Shown: one piece after another, positions 47,801 to 62,800 of the stretch
Numbering within the stretch: position 1 is the stretch's first letter
Layout of the letters: each line of letters opens with the position of its first letter
Assembly (NCBI GenBank): GCA_013396915.1
Contig: VWZL01001362.1
Coordinates: 2,138-66,137, forward strand
From: Stercorarius parasiticus
Taxonomy: Eukaryota > Chordata > Aves > Charadriiformes > Stercorariidae
Direction of reading: 5' to 3'
Length of the DNA stretch: 64,000 nucleotides
Notes under the pieces: generated by a model
What the model was told of the DNA's origin: nothing
Seen by the model: only the letters and a program-made list of their open reading frames with translations
Databases searched by the model: none
Position numbers and translations under genes: made by a program

Positions 47801-50800
47801 ACACAGTAAACAGAAGTTGTCTTCAGTTCCATAGAAATTATTCTTTTATTTGTTCATTTTTAGGAACATGTTTCCAGCCAATCTTGTTGAGGCCACATTC
47901 AAGCAGGTAAGTGGCTATATTCCTTTTACCATGATGAAAGAGATGAGCCAGCACCATATAAAAGATGTATCTTCATAAAACAGAATCCAGATACAGACAT
48001 TGCATATTATTCCAGATACTGTTAGTACCTTCATCATTTAGGATTTAATGAGTCCCTTTCCATTAGTCTCATCAGCCTTGGTATCTGAAGGCAAAACAAA
48101 CAGCATAAATTGCACAGTGTGACTAGAGAGTAGACATGCACACCTATGTCAGCTCCACCTCCACCGGAGGCCAGATCTTTGAGAATCTTGAGAAAGACGC
48201 TGTAGGGAAACAGAACAATTTATGCTGGTATGCCTAGAGCATGGTTCCTCTTATCATGGGACTGCAGTCAGAGTAGCTCGAATCTCTTTAAGAGCACACA
48301 GTAACACGGCACAGAGGACGAACAGAACACCATGTCCAATTAAAGCAACAGAATAATGTATTTGGGAAGAATCTAATTACTCAGAATCAAATTTGGCCAG
48401 AAAACCTCATCTAAAAGTTCTGAGTGAGCAAGAGGCATGGCTATATTTATTTCACCTGGCGGAATATTTCATGGGAACCTTACCTCTGGTGAGACAAAGA
48501 GAAGGGCACTCATAACTTCTAGGCAGTCATTCCTGATTATGTCTTATAGGAAAATAGCTCTATCAGGAGATGGTGTGTTTGCTGCACAAGGGTATGACTA
48601 GAGGAAACTCTGATTTTGTTATGCTTTTCCAAAAATTCAACTGTTTTTACAGATTTTAGCAGCATAGGGACAGGAGCTGTCATTCTTCTTTTCATGCTTG
48701 TCCCTTCAACATGCAGCCTTGTTGAAACACAGCACTTAGGAGGTGTCATTACACTATTAATTCCTGCTGGGATATTATAATAAAAACTATTTTGTTTTCT
48801 TTCAGTATCGCACGAAGAGTATTCCCATCATTAAATCTAACAAAGCATCATCTGAAAGCACCACTCGTCGCATTATAATATATGGAGTCCAGGATGAGAA
48901 TGGATCCAATGTCCAGAATTTTGCCTTGGATATCACTCCCCCTCCTGAAGTGATTTACAAGTCAGAACCAGGCACTAGTGATGGCATGAATGTGCTAGGG
49001 ATTGTGATATTCTCTGCCACAATGGGTAGGTTTCAGACACGTTTGGTTTGTGATAATCCAAGTATCCATTTAAAAGAAAAAGATAGGGGTTGGGTTGTTT
49101 GGGTTCTTGATTCACCTTTTTTAACTGCTTCTTGTCTAAACCTTGTGGGGGAAAAGGCAAGACTGTTACAGAGCTGTTCTCCCAACCTTTCAAAGATAAA
49201 TCTTCAAAATCCTTGATGGCTTTTGTTCCATGCAGTTCTGTTTTCTGTGCATGCACTTTCATTCTTCTTGGTTTATTTTTTTCTGGATTATTTTGAGCTC
49301 TCATGGCTGGACGTTTCACCCCTGCAGCTGCCAGTCCAAGAAAAACCTGCTCCACAACCAACTCCTTGGCCAAAGTTCCCCCCAGTGGGCAGAAAATGAC
49401 TTTAGCCCTGGAGTCTGCCCAGTCTGTTGTTCTTGCCCAATCTTAGTCACATTTTACCACATCATTAGTGTAGAATATAACTGTCACTTATCTATGTAAG
49501 AACACAATTTAGATAATGAGCCTCAGTGATATCTTGAATAAGTGAGCTACAAAGGTATATTGTTTTATAAGTTTTAAATCTGTAGATCTTCTCTTTGATT
49601 GAAATGTCTTGATTTTATTTTTGCTATCTTGCTGATAGTTATATACCATTTAGTACCTTTTCACTGAGAGCTTTTGTCTGGGTAATTTATTCAGGTTCAC
49701 TTGCTGGAGGAACTCATTGGTGCCATGTGTGCTATATTATGTTTGTGGATTTAGAAGAGGGACTTTAAACAAACACACCATAGTTAATTTGATAATTTTT
49801 ACAGGAAAATGCTGATCAAATTTTCCCTATCTAATTTTATTCCTGGAAGTTAATCTGGTGAGCAGAGATAGTTCCATAAAACATCTTTTGACTGTATTTA
49901 GTATATTATGGTTCATACCAGGACAAGGGGTCAAAAATCAAGTCTGGGATTAGCAGATCTGTCTCTTCTAGTTTTTCCAGAGGGTGGTATTCCACATGCA
50001 GCACTGCTGGAAATTGACTATGCCCCAGTTTGTAATATTTTATAGTCAGTTCCCAAAGTACGATGTCACAGCAAAACACTATTCCAGCCAAAAAATATTG
50101 GATATGAATGGATTAATTACATGTGCTTATTAGGATCAGGGGCAATTGTATACTTCTGAGTACAGAAGGTCATTCATTGTTTTCCCAGAACTGAATGTAT
50201 TACTTTTACTGTGCCCCTAAGTCTTGCTGGCCTGGGGCTCAAGAGATGGAAGCCGAGAGCTGGTTTCTCCTTGGCTGATGTACAAAAAACATACTGCCAG
50301 TACTGCCTTGTACAGCATAGCCCCAGCTGCTGCGTCGGCTGTGACTGTATCAGCTGTGAACAAACATGAGACACTAAACCCTCACAGTAAACTTGTCATC
50401 TAATGGTGACTATTTCAGACTGTCATTTTGAAGAAAGGTTGCAGGCAAGCATTTATCACTCTCTTCAGCTTTTTGCACCCCCCCAAAAAATGGAAGCAAT
50501 GAAACAGGATATATGTGCCTTGAATCTCTATGAAGAATAGCATCCTTCCAAAGTTTTTAATTATTGCAAAAAAAAAGTTATACAGGCCTTGGTGCTTTGT
50601 AACAGTTTTGCTCCCTTTGGCTGAGTCTTATTTGCAGAAGGGTCTTTTTACACCACTTTGGCATAGAAAAACAGCACTAGGGTGGGTATGAGTTCTTATT
50701 ACCGCTTCTTTAAGGTCCTTGAACAGCATCAGAATAGCATAAAGGGACAATAATTTAGATGTGAGCTAACTGTCTTTTCCTTTTCCTGAAGTGGGAGCTG

Positions 50801-53800
50801 AATTGCTTAGTAATCTCAGGCCAGGAATAAATCCTGTGCATGAATGACTCTTCTTTGCCAGACATGCATTAAAATGGGCAACATTTGACAGGCAGAGTGT
50901 GAGGTCAAGACACATGAAAAGCCTTGATGCTGGGCTCAGCTGTGACTAGCTGTATTACCTCTTCTCACACAGTGTGCAGGAATTTCTGTTAGAGATCATC
51001 ACAAGTGGCTAAGCGTTGAGACGTCAGATCTTTTTTTCTTGGAGGAGCAAACATTACTTATTCTCTGCAAGGAAAATTATTTCAGTAAAATGGAACTTGA
51101 TACACCAGAGCTGCAGACAGAAGGCCCCAGTCCTGGCTGCTGCCTTGTCTTTCCCCACGAATAGCCACATGGTAGGATGGTGTTTAAAGAGCAGCTTCCA
51201 GTTATACATGTAAAATGAAAAAGAAGGCATTTCTTCTTTTTGGCATTATACAGAATTAGAAGCCAAGACTCTAGTAAAACTGCCACTGACCAGGCTAGAA
51301 GAGCTGAACTATATTTAATGTCCTATTATGAAAGATGAGCAACATGCTTAATAGAAGTGTTATTATCTGACCTAAAAGTTATGGCTTAGATGAATATTAA
51401 CATGCTTACAAACCCACATCTTGAATGCACTGTTATTGTGAAATCCCTGGATAAAACAGCTGAGAACCTCCCTCCCTGCCTCAGGAGGGGATTGCCCTGG
51501 AAGCGGTGCTGCCTGAGACCTGGCTTGCAAGCGCAGATGTCCCTCTGAGGGACAGAGCCCAGGCTCCCGCTCAAAGCAAGGACACTGCATATCCAGAGCA
51601 AGTGGCAGCACGCACCCCACTCATAGCCCCCTGCTTCCTCATGGAACTCCCTTCAAAGGCAGTCTCACTTGGTGCAGCTAGCTTTTGAAGTGCTTTCTTG
51701 AGCAATTAACTTGGTCACTTATAATCCTTTCAGGGAGTGATGGCAGAAAACTAATAAAATAGGAAAACTATGTCTCTATTTATATGCGTTATTGGAAATT
51801 AACACTGTCTGGAGAATATATGGTTAGATGACATATCCCAGAGGTGTATTCTTTTTCTTTCTGAGCACTGGGTGCACATGAATGGGTTTTCTTTGCCTCC
51901 TTTTTTGCTGGTTAGTCTGTATAGCAATTTGGCTTTTCTTCACATGAAGTTTCATTTCTTATCTCCCCCAAGTTTGCAAAGCCTGACGGATAATGAGGAT
52001 TCGTTGCTATTATGTAGACAGATATCTACTAAAAATAGGATGGAGAGCCCCCATATTAACTCCCTGTTACCAGAACAAACCTCAATACTGGCTTTGCCCC
52101 AGAAGCGTCTCATGGAAGCTGCCCAGTTGTACGTAGCACGCAGCGGTAAGGCAGACTGCAGGCAGAGTCGGCTTCCTTCATTAGAAAAATGTTTTTCAGT
52201 TTGTCTTCCATGGATCCCTCAGAGCAGATAAATCCATCTCAGGGCTCTGTGAAAGATAGATAAGGAAACGGGCTTGCTGCTGGGGAGGTGAATCTACAGC
52301 ACAAAAGTCTATACCACCACAGGGAAACTTTCAGGGAACTGCAAATGAAAGAACACCGAGCTAGGGGAGAGCCAAAGCGCAAGGTGTGGCCTGGCTCCCC
52401 CACACTCTCATTGTGTTTGTGTGTGTGATATGAGATTTTTCAGATACCACATGTGTTTATACAGCACAAAGATCTATATTCTTCCACTCTCTCCCACTTA
52501 GTTCACTTTGAATTACAGCAGGGAGGGAAAGCGCTGGGGCTTTGCATGAAGGCACCTGAGAAACTGAACCTGAATGCCTTTGTTTGCAGGTATAATGTTG
52601 GGAAGAATGGGGAACAGCGGCGTTCCTTTGGTCAGCTTTTGCCAGTGTTTAAACGAATCTGTCATGAAGATAGTGGCAGTTGCTGTTTGGTAAGTAACCG
52701 TTCTAGTAATAATTTTTTTTGTTTTTTTTTTAGAGAGTAAGAAAATTTCAACAGTAGAGGATGCACAGAAATGTAATAAACTTATTTCTGGGGAAATAAA
52801 TGAGGGTGAACGATCCTTAGCTTTGCACGGCCTCAGCATTTGAAAGAAGATACATACATACACATCATGTCTACACATTACTCCCAAATAATGAAACACG
52901 GTATGGCTGGGGGGGTGTCTGCTGTATGCGCTAGGGGCACTGCCAATCCTTGGGCATGCCAAGAGGGATTATAATACTTCCAGCCCACACAAGGAAGGAG
53001 CACGATGAGATCCTTGAGCTGGTACTTCCATCCCTTACAGCACTGCTCCGCTAGAAATACTGTCGTTAACATGGTTGCTGCTAGCTTGGCTCTCTCTGCA
53101 CTGAACAGCACAGCGGAGATGATATACCCAGAGTGCTTGACTCGGGATGTCTCCAGTCAGCAGAATAGCCCTCAATGAACCATCCTAAGCCATGTCACTT
53201 AGGAACACCTTCAGAGCAATCCTAAATTACACTGAGAGACACCTAGACCTGACAACCCACCTACCCCAAAGATCAAAGGAATAGTAGGTGACTGCCAACA
53301 ACAAAAACTATGAGCTTAGCATCTTTCCCACCCTTCAGAAGGTCCCCAAACATGGCTCAGCCCGACATGGGGGGATCCCACTACCAGCCTTTGTTTCCAG
53401 CTACCTGGTCCAGTCTGAGTGAGCTGGTCAGGGAATGATCACTTGGTTAGATGGGTCCAAGGGGGTAATTTCTGGAAGGATGAGAGGGAAGTGGCAAGTC
53501 TCTGAAGATGGCTTGTATCAGAAACAGCGTGGCCAGCAGGACTAGGGCAGTGATCATCCCCCTGTACTCAGCACTGGTGAGGCCTCACCTCAAATACTGT
53601 ATTCATTTTGGGCCCCTCACTACAAGAAAGACATTGAGGTGCTGGAGTGGGTCCAGAGAAGGGCAACGAAGCTGGTGAGGGTTCTGGAGTCCAGTCCAGA
53701 GAGGGTTCAGAAACTAGGTATTCTTTCTCCTATCTGCCCCAAATCAAACTCCCAGGCAGTCCAAGAGCATGTCTAATGCATGTTGATATTTCTCCTATGT

Positions 53801-56800
53801 CTTCCAAAGGCAAAATAAACATTTACTGAACAGCTTCCAAATAAAATCCATGAACAGTTACACAAGGACAAGCACATCAGCAGAGCTTAGGATTCATTCT
53901 CCCTCTCCCCAGTAAATGATCTGTCTTAAGCTAAAAAGTCAGAGCTGCTTTCTGAACCAAAACATTTTAAAGTCATTCCTGACCAGCACCATAACCTCAG
54001 CTGTGCTGAGGAGTACCTCACATAAAAGATTCTTTAACCGAGTGCTTTGGGCTCACTCCTCGTGTGAGAGAGAGGGGCTTAGTCTGATAAAACGACTGAA
54101 CCCAGCTGTGCCGCTTCCAGACAGGCTGCTGTTACTGCACTGCTACTGGAATTACAAGGATTCCCCATCTCATACTGTTTGGTAGAAGTGAGCTATCTCC
54201 TAATAATGACTGTCTTTCTTTTTGCTCAGGTATTTTCCATTTGGAATTGTGTTCCTAATTGCTGGCAAAATCTTAGAAATGGATGACCCTTCAGCCATTG
54301 GGAAGAAACTGGGTTTCTATGCCATTACAGTGGTTTGCGGCCTGGTGGTGCATGGGCTGTTTATCCTGCCAATGATGTACTTCTTTATCACCAAGAAGAA
54401 TCCCATTGTCTTCATCAGAGGGATTCTTCAAGCCTTGCTCATTGCTCTGGCCACATCTTCCAGGTATTAAACAGTTCCTGACACATGTGACAAAATACTT
54501 GCTAGATCCTTACTACAGCTTTCTCTTGGGAACAGCACTGTACTGGAGCAGATACATTTATATCTGAACAATGGCCTGTGTCAAATTCATTGATATATTT
54601 GTAAAATATGTGTGTCTCAACATTCGGAAGTTATGTGCAGGAGCCATTTGACAGTAATGTTTGTCACATTGTTTTCCCTCAGTTTAAAAAAATATTGGAC
54701 AAAAATGTTTTTTCTTAGAGGACTAGAAAGGAAATAAGTGTATTTTTCCATAAAAACAAACACTGTACTTCTACACCATTAATATATATATAAGGGACGC
54801 ACAGTTTGTCCAGACTTCATTTTTGGTATTAGTGGAGAGCCTCTTAGTTCAGTCATATGGAAACGTTTTACCCTTTCTACTCATCTTAGTCTTTATTTCT
54901 TGGTACATTAAGTAAAGGCTGGGGTTGCAAGCTATTGTCCAGCACCAGGAAAGTATTTAGCTATTCTGCTCAAGGGATAATATATTTTGCATCCTTTTAG
55001 GGAAGATGTGCAATGAGTTTTAACCGTAGCTGAACAAAGGTACAGTGAAAATGGGAAACAGCTTGTGAACTGGTTAGGAAAATGACTCCCAACACAGATA
55101 TACTGGTTCGTAAGAAGTGCTTGAAAGGGATGGATTTGACTTGCACGGAGCGGAGACAAGAATGACAACTACAATAACATTTTCCTGTAGCCAATATAAT
55201 GAAAACACAGTTTCATGGCATTTGTGGCTGGAGGCTTGTTACTCTGAAGTAACAAGAGCAGGTATACCTACCATTTTTTATGCAGCAATAAAAGCCACAG
55301 TACAAGTGGAAAATGCCAGGTAAATAGGTCTTTTTAGCACATATTAAATATTCATTATTTCTACTGTCAGCTGTAAAGGAAGAGGGCTAAAGAAAGGAAA
55401 AGATACCTTTCTTCTACCTCATTTTTGCTTTTTGCTTTTTAAAGTTATTATTGTTACTTTACAGAGATGCTGGAAAATACTAAATTCTTATCCAGATTTT
55501 GAAATGATGACAGCTAGTGACAAACACCTACCTTCATCTACCTAATTTAGACTTCAAATTAGTAGTTAGTACAAAATCAATGATAAATTGGGAATGTCTG
55601 TTTATAAAGAAACATAATGAAAATTTAAAAGGCTTTATTAACCCCAGAATATTTATTCTAATTAAAAATAATGACTGAGGAGTACTTCATCTAGTTATAC
55701 TTAAATACCAATTCCTTCTTCCATTTTATAATGCTTTCTATAATAAGTTGAGCTCTGATGACTAATATATCCTTTCAGGCAATAGTATTATACCAGCTTC
55801 TTAACCCTTGGGCCTCTAATCTTACTTTTCTCCATAACTTCCCAAGCTCCAAGAGGAAGAATTCATGTAATCTCTCCTACAATGGAGTGACCCGCTTAGA
55901 AATGAAGTTCATTTGTAATTGGTGAGATTACAGAAGGAAAAGGCAGGAATGACACATAGATAAAAAATTCTGGGAAAGCAGTCAAATAAATATCGATTTA
56001 AATAAATTCTTTTTAATAGTTTAATAAGGGCCATTATGTAAGCAGCGCAAATGGCTTTCCATAGGGCACCACCACTGATAAATAATTATGTGAGTTTTGC
56101 AGAAATCTGGAACTCTTCTGAGAATTATTTAAGTAAATAAATACATGGAGAAGTAACAATGTAACTTCCCTGAATTCGGATTAGTTGATGTTATTCATTT
56201 TTGCTATAATCTTCTGCAAAATTTATTTTTGTTACAAAACATTACTTTTCAATGAGGTAATTACTGTCAATGCTAAAAGAGAAATAATGTCTATTTTATT
56301 GAAGGGACAATGAAAAAGAGAAAACTTAAGTTGTACTAGACTTGTGCCAGACTTGGGAAAAGAGCCTAAAACTTTTATCCCCAGCCCACTGGCCTGATCA
56401 GGCTCATTATAGATCTAGCGAGGTCCGACAAGGTAGTCCGGGGCAAAGTCAGGTGCAGTTGGCTGTCTCTTATGAATATACATACAGTGGTTAGGGCAGG
56501 AGTAAGCAGAGAAGAAGGAATGTGTAGGAATGTGTAGGAATTAAAAGAAAGGAGAGGAAGGAATGATTATTTCTGTACAGTTGGAAGGTATTGGCTTTCC
56601 ACTGTGTTTCATTTTACAAGGTGTTTTCATATATAACAGTTTGCTCCAAAATGACCCATAAAGAGCAAGATACTGTGAAATACATAGTAAAGAAAAAATT
56701 ATGTGCTGGGTGGTGTTTTAAACTCTAATTAGGCTTAAACAATTAAGGCAAGCTTTTTTATTAGAACATAAAAAGTGTGTAGCTTGAGATGTCATCACAT

Positions 56801-59800
56801 CCCCAGATTCAAGTAAGATGCTAATTTTGCACTCAAAGATATTAGTGTTGGAAAAGGCTTGTCAGGTTCACATTTGACACACTTGACTATCTGCCCTGCT
56901 CCTCTAAGAATTCTGTTTCTGAAGAACTCTATTGCTGGCAACTCAGGTTTTTTAATCTGTGCCATTCCATTAATTCTCTTTTTCTAGAAGAAAGATAGTT
57001 TTTCTTAAAAATCTAATCTGAATTTTTCTCTTTTTAGGAAAAAAAAAGAGGAAATTTTGTTCTTATTTTACCTATAGCATCTATAGAAGTTTGTCCTTTT
57101 CTCTTCTTTTCTGTTAATAAGCAACAAAAATAACCATTTTTTTCACCAGCATAGATCCCTTTATCAAGGGAGGTTTAAACGAGATTTAAAAGATCAGCAT
57201 ATATTTTGACATTTTCAAAATCAGACTACCTTTCTTAATTTTCCTTACTTTGAATCAGCATTGCATTTTGATTTTTATGACCAATTTACTAGTCCTTTAC
57301 TGATCTGGAAATTTTCATGGCTTGTGCTTTTTTAAATAATGATCTCCCATTCCTATCACGGCAGTTCATTGTTTCTTCATTGGATCTCATCTCCTCATCT
57401 GTCTCTATCTCTGAGAGTATCAAGCTACTTTACAATCATGAAGTGCCCTCTTTGCAGCTCATGATATATTCAGGTCCAGGTTGCCTGAGGTGTCTTTCAA
57501 AGTTAGAAATGTTCCAATGCCAATCTATCTCATCAATCATAGTAATCACACAAATAATCAGACGTGATATGTAGTCACAAAAATACATAACCAAATCTAC
57601 AAAGGTATGCAGGGGTTTGGTTTCCCTGTTCTACACGAGTGCCTAAGTTATATTCCCACTTGGAGCAAGTCCAACATTGGTTAGTTCGAGAATTTTTAGG
57701 TCAGTTTTTTTTATCTCAATTACTTTTAGAAGCATAAGGAAAGAACATGCATGCTCTCTAGCAAATGTGAGCTACCTCTTTTAAAAGACCTGCATATGAC
57801 AGTGATCATCATTGCAAAGCTTAACTTTTTGGCAACTTTCAACCATATACAATGCCTATGGTTCATCTAGGAACTCAGCTCCTCATGGGGAGAGTTGGGC
57901 TTCTAGGAAAGAGCCCCAAAAAGCCAGCGTGGTAAAGAGAGCTAGGCAGGCATCAGGCAGAGCTATAAAGCAAAAATCTCAACCTACAGAACTGACGAAA
58001 GAGATGTGTCTCTCTCTGCTGAGTCTCTTCAAGGTAAATCTATCCTCACCTGAGGTTTTCTCCAGCCCCATTCCCTTACCCCAGGCTGATGTGAGAGTGC
58101 CCACTGAGAGTGGGGAATACATGGGGAATTCAGCTTTCCCTTAAACTTGTGCTGACTTTGACTCTTCTGGGGCTCTGACTCCCAGGAGAGAGCCCCTCTT
58201 CCTGGGGATATCGAGTACCTTGAGATAGCACTCTCTCCTCTTCCACTGTGCAAGGAATAATTACGTATTTATAGACCTAGAGAGGGTATAATGTGGCAAC
58301 AGAGCTCTGGCGCCAGCTGGCAGCTCAGGCTGTCCAGAATCACCATCAGGACTTGCTATCAGAAGAGATTTAGTATCTTTATTGTCAAAAGCTAATGTAC
58401 CACCAAAGTTAAGGTGAGTCTTGAGGAAAGGCTCTGAACTTATGGATTTGGCAGCTTGGACATGTTTGATGGATTTAGCTCTGTTTGCCCCTTTTTACCA
58501 GTGTGTATATTTTGCAAATCCAGCACAGGCCCAACATGAGGTTTAATGTTTTTCTGCTCAAATAGCAGTGCCTTGTCTGGAGATAGCTGAACTTTTCACC
58601 TTCGTTACACTGAAAGGAATGGATACTGCACATAACTGAGCTGTTGCCAAAAGAACATGCACAAATGATTGGGGCTGGACAGGAGAGCTGCTTCTCCTGA
58701 CAGTCAACACATCTGGATTTAGTTAAATAATGCTTGCCACAGGGGCATTATATAACACTCATAATGTGGGTATTGGATTTTCAGATCATCTTAGAGGAGA
58801 ACAAAGAGTTGGTTTTAAGCATACTGATGTGTTCCTCGCAGATGTTTCTGTGTCAGTTCATGTCTACATCTGAAGATAGAAAGAAAACCACAGACCAGTC
58901 TCCTGATATTCATTCCAGCTAGTCTGCACCTGTGAAAAGCTTTCTTTTTAAGCTAAAAATCAAACTGCAAGAATCAAAAACAATACCATGTACAAAACAC
59001 AAGAATGTATCACAAGGGAACCTGAAAGCCACTAAACAGCCATCTCATGACAATGATTTTATTGAATCTGAACATTACTTCAACACATTTCCCTTTAGTG
59101 AAAGGTTCTACACTCCATTCTCAATTCCCTTATATTTCTCCAGAACTCCCAATCACAACAATATTTTGGTTTGCACACACATTACTGGAGAGGCAGGGAC
59201 AGAGAATGAGATTTTTTATTCCTTTGGTGCATCATTTAGGACACAATGAACTCGATCCCTATGACTAGCACCAAGTCCCTGCATCAGTCCCCTGGCCAGC
59301 CAGCCCCCAAAGCCAAACCCTTGTCCCCAGTACGGACTGGCTTTGGCAAGAGGCGCCCATAGCAATCTACACAGCTCCTCTTTACTACATCAGTAAGGTT
59401 TGAACAGCGTGTGCTGTCATTGCCCACCTTCCCCTGCTCTGTGGTCCTCAGACCTCATAGCTGTGGATTTCTGACTTGCTGCTTTCTTCCCCCCACATCA
59501 CCCCTGATCTTGTCACCTCTTACTGTATTGAAAAAGCGGTATTTGGCCTACAGGTAAAATTCCTCTTGACTTTAGCTTTCCTCATTCCAATGGCATGAGG
59601 GAATTTTATTTTTCGAGGTCATCTTTCCATATCATTAATGAATTAAAGCAGCATCTTCTCAGTAGTACATCCCATCAAAAGAAGCAATTTTCATCTTCTC
59701 TGAAGACAAATGATAAAACATGAGTTTTTCAATGTTTTTGCTGCTTATGAAACACTAAGATCTTGGCTATTACACAGTGTGTAATATTACACAGCCAAAA

Positions 59801-62800
59801 AGGCAGATTTAGCAAAAAGGAGATGAGATCAGTTTGTTGATTTTTTGGAGCAAATATCAAAATGCATTTGAATGATAAGATAAACAGAGCAGGCTGAACA
59901 GCTGTTCTTCTACAGTGACTAGCTGTCTTTGTGGCTCACACTAGTAAGAGCCTGGCCTGATCCAGCATTAGCTTATGCTCAGTCTCTGCAGCTGCAGCAT
60001 TTTATCCCAAAATTGAGATAAGACTCTAAAAATGTATTTTTAATTGTTAGAGTTAGTGCTGGGAGAAGATACCTCTCCTCTTAGCTGAAAGCTTTAGGAC
60101 AGTTTTTAAAAGACTTAACAGATTAAGATCAGTGCTTTAAAGTATTTTTTCCTCCTAATAAATGTTACATGTCAGGCTTTCATGTTACTGCTCCACTGTT
60201 TAACACCAGGTAAAGCAGCTTTCAAGAAAACAAACTCCACCTACCTTAACTGGAAAGGCAAATTAAAGTATTTATTTGAAAACGTTTTTTCTTCAGCCAT
60301 CGAAATGATGCATTAATATAACTCAAAAATTACAGTAGGAACATTTTTTTTTCATTGCCATTTCTAAGTCACCAACAGCCAAAGCCTTAAATAAGACATA
60401 TATTTTCTGATATGTGCCAGATGATACATTATGAGTAAAAATGAACCATCATCGAACAAGACAACCTCTCCTAGGATACTCCACATAACTTTTGTCAACT
60501 GCATTCAGGAAAAGTTCATTAAGATTAGAACAGGTGCTGAAAGAGTAATCAGGGATGTAAAGTAGCAATCTTGTAAGAGAAGACTTTAAAAAGTCTGACT
60601 GGGTCAATCCAGGCTGAGAGGGGACAAAACTGGTTTCTGACAATATGTGTTGTAACAGCTGGACTGATTTGTGCAAAGAGAAATGCATAAAGTACATAAA
60701 AGCAAATTTAGTGTAAATAGAGTACATCTAGATCATAAACTAAATTTCTCATCTGAACAGTGAATTCTGGAAAGCCTTTCAATAGGAATAGTTAGGACAG
60801 ACAGTTTACTAGCTCTAAGATGCGGTGCAATAAATTTGAGTGAGACTGTGTGTAGTAGTGGCCTGTGCTAGGAAGGTACAAGAATCTGTGATTCTTTGTT
60901 TCAGTATCTCGCACAATGTTTTTCATAATTATTGCACTTACTGCCTATTTTCTATTTTTGTTATAATATTTAATAAACAACAAAACCAACATTGTTATGT
61001 GCCCTAGAAATTTTACTTTTAACAGCACAAAACTAAAATTAAAGAAACACCTGATTCTGTGAGATAATGCGCGATTTTAAAAGTTGAATTCTTGCAAAAA
61101 CAGTGTCATACATTCTATTTACAACAGTGGAAACAGATACAGATTTTGCTGGTTGTATCATTGCTATTATGGGATTATTTTTCACAATCTTTATCACATC
61201 TTAATCAAATTGGAAGATGTCAGTCAGTTAAAATTTGAACGTTTCACAGCTCAGCTGTCTGCCCTCAGAACAGGAAGAGTTTAGGTTTAAAATTCTGGTA
61301 TGTCAAAGTGCGGGCAAGGTGGAAAAGGACTTGTAAGGTTACTTTTTTCTCCTCTTTTTCCCCACAAAGAAATTAGGCAGGGTTTTGTTACAGAAAAGCC
61401 AAACGGACAAGGAAAGACTGTCTTTAAAAACAAGTAATCCTCCACAACTGAAGTACCTGCAGGGAAGGGAGACAGTAAATAGTAAGTTTAGTAGTTGCTT
61501 CCTGGCCATGCCTATAGTTAAGAACATCTAGAAGTGTTACTGTGGCCCTCTGCTCCTAGTTACAGCTACACCAGAGGTTTCAATTCTATATTATCTGTGA
61601 GCCTCAGCATCACCCTTTTATTTTATTAACACTTTATGGTAAACAAGACATAGAGAATTTCAGTCATTCACAAATGAATGTATGAAAAATGATAGGTGTG
61701 CCCAAGAGGGAAATGACTTCTAATGTGTCTAATGTTTTGGGGGTTATGCTTTGCTATGTTTGTTTTTCAAAGCAAATATTGATTAAATGTTAGGTCTGCC
61801 AGAATGAAAAAGTTGACTATACCCCAGTTACCAGAGATAATCAGATTTCCATTGCTTCCTTGACCTTTTAGTTTATTTGCATACTTAGAGAGTTACTTTT
61901 GTCCAGATTTTCATGGCAGCGACTGTCAGTCTGTAGTAAATCATTCACCAGTCAGACTTTATAAGGTTACAGAAAACAGAGATATTGTAATGAAAGCATA
62001 GACTTGTCTTTTTATTTTTGTGTTTCTATTGCAGGAAGCTGCTTTTCCTTTCCAAATGCTGTTACTTTCCTCAAACAACAGCTTGCACAAATAGAAAATG
62101 ACAACTCCTACTCATGGAAACATTTTGCTAATGCATTCCTGCAAACTTGGGGTTATGATTTCAGAGCTTTCAGAATCTCTCTGTGATTTTGTAGGTCACA
62201 TGATGTAGGTCATCACTGAGAAAGAATTTGTAGATCAAATGTGTTATCTTCCGTTAAGAACAGATAATGGTCATTAGAAGATTTAGGTATCAGAGCCACA
62301 TTGCTGATGTGAGGCTCACAACAGGCAGCAACTGAGCAATCTGAACTGCCCAAACTAGTGGAAAGACGCCCACAGGGGCATGTAGATCACAAGAGAATAG
62401 AACATTAAAGACCTTAATATCATGATACCACTATTTCCCCTATAACTACTTATCTCTTTAAAGACGTAACTTTGGAATAATTTTAAAGGACTTTGCTATT
62501 TTATATCTATTTAAATAGTCTCAGATACTGAGCAGTGTATTAAACTGAGTATCATAACAAGGACAATATTTTGCCATTTTTGTATTTTCTTCAATGGTAT
62601 TAATTATTTTCCATACACACTGATGTGCCATAAAAAATACCCCCTCACTCACTTGAGTGCAGTTTGATTACCCTTGATATATTAGTGAATATGATACGAT
62701 ACAGTAAAATGCAGAATGTTACAAAAAGGATGATAAAATATAAAGATAAACATGTTTAGGTGTGTTGCTATTTAAAAATGCATGCATCTTATTGAAAATC

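Larger units (their letters stand above)
35713..47863 (+). other. SLC1A7 intron 3 (12.2 kb), non-coding
   Basis: AT-rich intron. I see two short exact or near-exact tandem duplications (38970-39011 and 44135-44162) and a short TA run near 40771. No exon, named transposon or RNA gene was recognised; the short open frames look random. Confidence 0.75.

Noticed and set aside
52513..52962. 149-codon minus-strand open frame
   Set aside because: It is antisense to SLC1A7 exon 6 and flanking intron, with no recognisable domain.
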